8,636 nucleotides of DNA from CAZWSX01 sp964636985 (GTDB lineage: Bacteria > Planctomycetota > Planctomycetia > Pirellulales > Pirellulaceae). Below the pieces are notes generated by a model that searched no databases, was not told where the DNA came from, and saw only the letters and a list, made by a program, of their open reading frames with translations. Where the stretch lies: positions 1 through 8,636 of the forward strand of contig CAZWSX010000076.1 of NCBI GenBank assembly GCA_964636985.1. The letters are read 5' to 3'. Made by a program: the position numbers and the translations under genes. Shown piece by piece: positions 6,859 to 8,636 of the stretch (the first letter of the stretch is position 1; the number at the start of each line of letters is the position of its first letter).

Positions 6859-6932
6859 GACAGGGAAGTCTGAGTATCCCCCTTTCCAGTTGTGGAAGCG
6901 CCCAGTGCGTAACCTACGGTTGGAGTGTGAAA

Positions 6933-6959
6933 TCGTTTAACGAGTGAGTTCGTTAACGC
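6933..6959. promoter_or_regulatory. Paired TCGTT(T)AACGA palindromes, 232-aa protein side
   Basis: TCGTTTAACGA (6933-6943) and TCGTTAACGC (6950-6959) are two palindromic half-site pairs with starts 17 nt apart, about 70-97 nt before ATG 7030. The first differs from the 6611 copy by one central T and the second by its last base. Two adjacent sites suggest cooperative binding of a dimeric regulator. No recognisable -35/-10 pair was found between them and the gene. Confidence 0.38.
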
Positions 6960-7017
6960 CTTAGTTTTCCAGGCCGGACTTTTCCCCCTCGCGTGTCCCG
7001 GACCATTGAGAGCCAAA

Positions 7018-7021
7018 AAGG
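7018..7021 (+). promoter_or_regulatory. Ribosome binding site of the 232-aa protein gene
   Basis: AAGG in an A-rich context lies 8 nt before ATG 7030. It favours that ATG over the TTG at 7006, which lies upstream of the site itself. Confidence 0.6.
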
Positions 7022-7029
7022 TCGAGAAA

Positions 7030-7728
7030 ATGGGTTTTCTGAAGAGGTTCCTTCGCGGTGCATCGAACGAGGCCGCACCGCCGACGGCACGCAAGACAAG
7101 CTTTGAGCAACTGACCGAAGATGAGTTGGAAGCGCACCTCAGCGTCGATCGCTATGGCGATTTCCTGCTGAGCGAAGCCGTTCGTCCTTCGTACGACTTG
7201 CGCGTCGTTCCCAAGCAAGGTTTTCGTCACGATTCGTACGTCGATGAAGAATCGCGCTCGAAGGTGCCGGTCGTGATGGCTGCCGCCAGCCGCGAACGCG
7301 TCTTCGAGATGTTCATGGATTTGCTCGATCCCTTGGGATCGGAAGTCGACGTGGTCCTCGAAACCAGCCACCACCGCACGGGCAACGGTCACACCGATTT
7401 GTACCGCGAGCACATCGATCTGCCGGTCCTCAAGAGCATCTTGTGGGATTTCGAAGAGATGCTGCTCAACGACGGCTGCACTGGCCTGGCGGTGCTCAAT
7501 CCCAATGGCCCGCTGGAAGTCCAATTCGACGAGCACAAACTCGTGATCGTCTATGGACAACCGCTGACTCCGTTCGAATCGATCTTGATCGATCACGGGA
7601 TGCGCTGCGATGAGAAGATGAAGTTCATCACCGAGGCCGAACACGTCCACTCGTCGAACGAGCGGTACATCGAGATGTTCGAAGAACTCAAGCATCGCCT
7701 GGGGATGGACGGCGGATACGACTGCTAG
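7030..7728 (+). CDS. Conserved-looking 232-aa cytoplasmic protein, function unknown
   Basis: I do not recognise a named family. The start is ATG 7030 (MGFLKRFLRG) with AAGG 8 nt upstream; the in-frame TTG at 7006 would only add a lysine-rich tail. The protein is acidic overall and has no signal peptide or membrane segment, although the first ten residues form a short basic amphipathic stretch that could touch a membrane. Residues 24-50 look helical (SFEQLTEDELEAHL). Then two alpha/beta-like units follow: VPVVMAAASRERVFEMFMDL with EVDVVLETSHH (79-115), and LPVLKSILWDFEEMLLNDG, TGLAVLNP, LEVQFDEHKLVIVYG (131-176). A helical tail, ERYIEMFEELKHRLG (211-225), ends in GGYDC. His114, His115, His121, His129 and several acids could bind metal, but no known motif is matched. 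Third-position base use is typical of coding DNA. The gene has its own spacer upstream and a strong terminator downstream, so it is probably monocistronic. Confidence 0.85.
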   Translation: MGFLKRFLRGASNEAAPPTARKTSFEQLTEDELEAHLSVDRYGDFLLSEAVRPSYDLRVVPKQGFRHDSYVDEESRSKVPVVMAAASRERVFEMFMDLLDPLGSEVDVVLETSHHRTGNGHTDLYREHIDLPVLKSILWDFEEMLLNDGCTGLAVLNPNGPLEVQFDEHKLVIVYGQPLTPFESILIDHGMRCDEKMKFITEAEHVHSSNERYIEMFEELKHRLGMDGGYDC

Positions 7729-7741
7729 TCGGCTGTCGCAC

Positions 7742-7828
7742 GTAGCCGCACTCGCCAAGAGCTCGCCAAGCGTGCGGATGCCCCGCAAGTAGACGCCGCA
7801 CTTTCCGCGTTCTCGCGAACGCGGCTAC
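7742..7828. repeat. Intergenic repeat element with GTAGCCGC inverted ends
   Basis: The element is bounded by GTAGCCGC (7742-7749) and its exact complement GCGGCTAC (7821-7828). Inside are CCGCAC/GTGCGG (7746-7751 and 7772-7777), a doubled CTCGCCAAG (7751-7759 and 7762-7770) and a repeated GCCGCACT (7745-7752 and 7795-7802). There is also a perfect 8-bp hairpin, CCGCGTTC-TCGC-GAACGCGG (7805-7824). Layered direct and inverted repeats in a non-coding gap suggest a dispersed palindromic element of the REP or miniature-transposon kind. I recall similar GTAGCCGC/GCGGCTAC sequences in planctomycete spacers but cannot verify it here. Confidence 0.6.
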
Positions 7829-7838
7829 AACCAAACGA

Positions 7839-7874
7839 AAAAAGCCCGGTCGAAAATGTTCGACCGGGCTTTTT
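7839..7874. terminator. Strong bidirectional intrinsic terminator
   Basis: AAAAAGCCCGGTCGAA (7839-7854) pairs perfectly with TTCGACCGGGCTTTTT (7859-7874) around the loop AATG. The 11-bp G+C-rich stem is flanked by A on the left and T on the right, with another T-run just beyond. It therefore works for both strands and separates the convergent 232-aa protein gene (stop 7728) and secreted-protein gene (stop 7904). Confidence 0.95.
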
Positions 7875-7903
7875 GGTTTTTTGCTTCGCCTGCCGCGTTC
7901 TGT

Positions 7904-8233
7904 TTAGAACACGTCGAGGTTGAAGTGGTGACCCCAGTGGTAGCGGCGCTTCTCCGGGTACTCGCTGTGCCACTTGCGGTTGTACACCGGCACGCGCATT
8001 TCGGGCGGGTAGCGGTAGTACAGGTTATCGGCGCTACGGTAGTACTCGTTGCCCCAGAAGTTTTGGGGATAGTACACGTAGGGGTAGTGGTAAAAGCGTT
8101 CCCAGTCGGTCTTCGAGTAGGCGCCACCCCACACTTGGCCGTAGGCGCGATCTTGCGCGGAAGCCGAGTCCGCGGTCGAAGCAGCGGCCATTACCAGGGC
8201 GCACGCCAATCCCAACAACATGCGTCGGATCAT
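7904..8233 (-). CDS. Small secreted tyrosine-rich protein
   Basis: The protein has 109 residues. The N-terminus MIRRMLLGLACALVMAAAST is a clear signal peptide, with likely cleavage after A26 in ASAQD. The mature part of about 83 residues is extremely aromatic: 15 tyrosines and 5 tryptophans, with blocks such as FYHYPYVYYPQNFWGNEYY (48-65) and LYYRYPPEMRVPVYN (71-85), and a His-containing end, RRYHWGHHFNLDVF. It has no cysteine, no repeats and no known catalytic motif. I recall similar short secreted proteins in Pirellulales genomes, sometimes labelled 'calmodulin-binding', a label I consider unsupported. A structural or envelope role is only a guess. The start at 8233 is set by AAGGAAGG four bases upstream; longer in-frame starts (to 8320) would bury the signal peptide. 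A strong terminator lies 30 nt past the stop. Confidence 0.88.
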   Translation of the reverse strand: MIRRMLLGLACALVMAAASTADSASAQDRAYGQVWGGAYSKTDWERFYHYPYVYYPQNFWGNEYYRSADNLYYRYPPEMRVPVYNRKWHSEYPEKRRYHWGHHFNLDVF

Positions 8234-8237
8234 GGGG

Positions 8238-8245
8238 CCTTCCTT
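8238..8245 (-). promoter_or_regulatory. Ribosome binding site of the secreted-protein gene
   Basis: AAGGAAGG on the minus strand ends 4 nt before ATG 8233. It fixes this start directly ahead of the signal peptide. Confidence 0.75.
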
Positions 8246-8265
8246 TGCCTTCCGTTTCCAGTCAC

Positions 8266-8350
8266 TGGTCGTCCACGCGATCCTTCGCAAAGGGACGCGA
8301 CCAACCGCCGACATCCGCATGATGCCGGTCTAAGGAAGGCATCGACCGGC
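8266..8350 (-). promoter_or_regulatory. Structured upstream region of the secreted-protein gene
   Basis: Two inverted repeats lie upstream of ATG 8233. TGGTCGTCC (8266-8274) pairs with GGACGCGACCA (8293-8303) with a 2-nt bulge, and the loop contains GCGA-TCCT-TCGC. GCCGGTC (8324-8330) pairs perfectly with GACCGGC (8344-8350) around 13 nt. They could form a folded 5' leader or operator sites. No promoter hexamers were recognised with confidence. Confidence 0.3.
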
Positions 8351-8471
8351 TAAGTGGCTGGAATTCAACGAATATCCGCTGATATCGGATCAACCGGCAC
8401 GAATTCGCGCCCTGAGAATGGAAGGGTGCCCGCAAGGTTTACCAAGCCCGAAAAGTCGGGGAGAAGGCTAT
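8351..8471. other. Spacer without recognised genes
   Basis: No open frame of note lies between the secreted-protein gene and the repeat element that starts at 8472. There is a short palindrome, CCCGA-AAAG-TCGGG, at 8447-8460 and an ATCCG/CGGAT pair around 8375-8391. Neither has a clear function. Confidence 0.4.
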
Positions 8472-8636
8472 AGGCTCCAGGCGTCAGGCTCCAGGGAGGA
8501 GAGGCGGCCGTTGGCCGCTGAGATCAGTGCGCGATAGCGTTCCAAAAAAGGCTAAAGCTACGGAATACAGCAAGCACCCAAAAGTTCGCACTCCTGGAGC
8601 CTGGAGCCTGGAGCCTGGAGCCTGGAGCCTGGAGCC
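8472..8636. repeat. Intergenic repeat element with inverted CAGGCTCCAGG motifs
   Basis: AGGCTCCAGG (8472-8481) and CAGGCTCCAGG (8485-8495) on the left face the exact complement CCTGGAGCCTG at 8593-8603 on the right. About 97 nt lie between the inner arms. The interior has a perfect hairpin, GCGGCC-GTT-GGCCGC (8504-8518), and no coding frame. The right arm grows into a tandem array that runs off the window edge, so the full extent is unknown. The layout suggests a non-autonomous dispersed element or a repeat-expanded palindrome. Confidence 0.65.
8594..8636. repeat. CTGGAGC tandem array
   Basis: Six perfect tandem copies of the 7-bp unit CTGGAGC run from 8594 to 8635 and continue at least one base to the window end. 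Such arrays change length by replication slippage and are also prone to assembly error, so the copy number may be wrong. Confidence 0.95.

Larger units (their letters stand above)
6527..7029. other. Divergent spacer between lipoprotein and 232-aa protein genes
   Basis: About 500 bp separate two genes read in opposite directions, so promoters for both must lie here. It contains three TCGTT(T)AACGA palindromes, a 7-bp stem hairpin at 6826-6858 and a candidate -10, all listed separately. A minus-strand frame open from 6840 to 6544 could encode up to 98 residues, or 78 from TTG 6780, ending 17 nt before the lipoprotein start. It has no ATG and no ribosome site, and it would overlap the putative lipoprotein promoter, so I do not call it a gene. 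Confidence 0.5.

Noticed and set aside
6961..7788. Minus-strand frame of 275 codons antisense to the 232-aa protein
   Set aside because: It is longer than the sense gene but runs into the repeat element at its start and has no ribosome site. The sense gene has ATG, AAGG and a terminator in the right place.
8594..8636. CTGGAGC array considered as a CRISPR-like repeat
   Set aside because: The 7-bp units are directly contiguous with no spacers, so this is a simple tandem repeat.

Overview
The window looks like a piece of a planctomycete chromosome, most likely from the Pirellulales. The grounds are moderate G+C, widely spaced genes, repeat-rich spacers, and a tyrosine-rich secreted protein of a type I remember from that order. 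This assignment is an inference; there is no rRNA or tRNA here to confirm it.

Left end (1-1050): the C-terminal end of a YhaM-like HD-domain exoribonuclease enters on the + strand and converges on phnX (phosphonoacetaldehyde hydrolase, - strand). The centre (1050-6530) is read entirely from the - strand. In transcription order it holds a transglutaminase-like lipoprotein, a RimJ/RimL-type GNAT acetyltransferase, rpmE (ribosomal protein L31, zinc-binding form), prfA (release factor 1) and prmC (the methylase that modifies the GGQ glutamine of release factors). A doubtful 67-codon ORF follows before phnX. rpmE-prfA-prmC is a translation cluster in which enzyme (PrmC) and substrate (RF1) are neighbours 53 nt apart. 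phnX lies downstream on the same strand but has no evident functional link to them.

Right part (6530-8636): a 503-bp spacer separates the divergent lipoprotein gene and an unrecognised 232-aa cytoplasmic protein. It holds three near-identical TCGTT(T)AACGA palindromes, one near the lipoprotein start and two near the other gene, so the two may share a regulator. The 232-aa gene converges on a small gene for a secreted tyrosine-rich protein, with a strong bidirectional terminator between them. Two repeat-rich non-coding elements follow the pattern of dispersed intergenic repeats: one at 7742-7828 with GTAGCCGC ends, and one from 8472 to the window edge with inverted CAGGCTCCAGG motifs and a CTGGAGC tandem array.

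Most of the window is ordinary housekeeping sequence. I found no defence island, CRISPR array, prophage or biosynthetic cluster. The best leads for something undescribed are the shared palindromes with their two poorly characterised divergent genes, the tyrosine-rich secreted protein, and the intergenic repeats.
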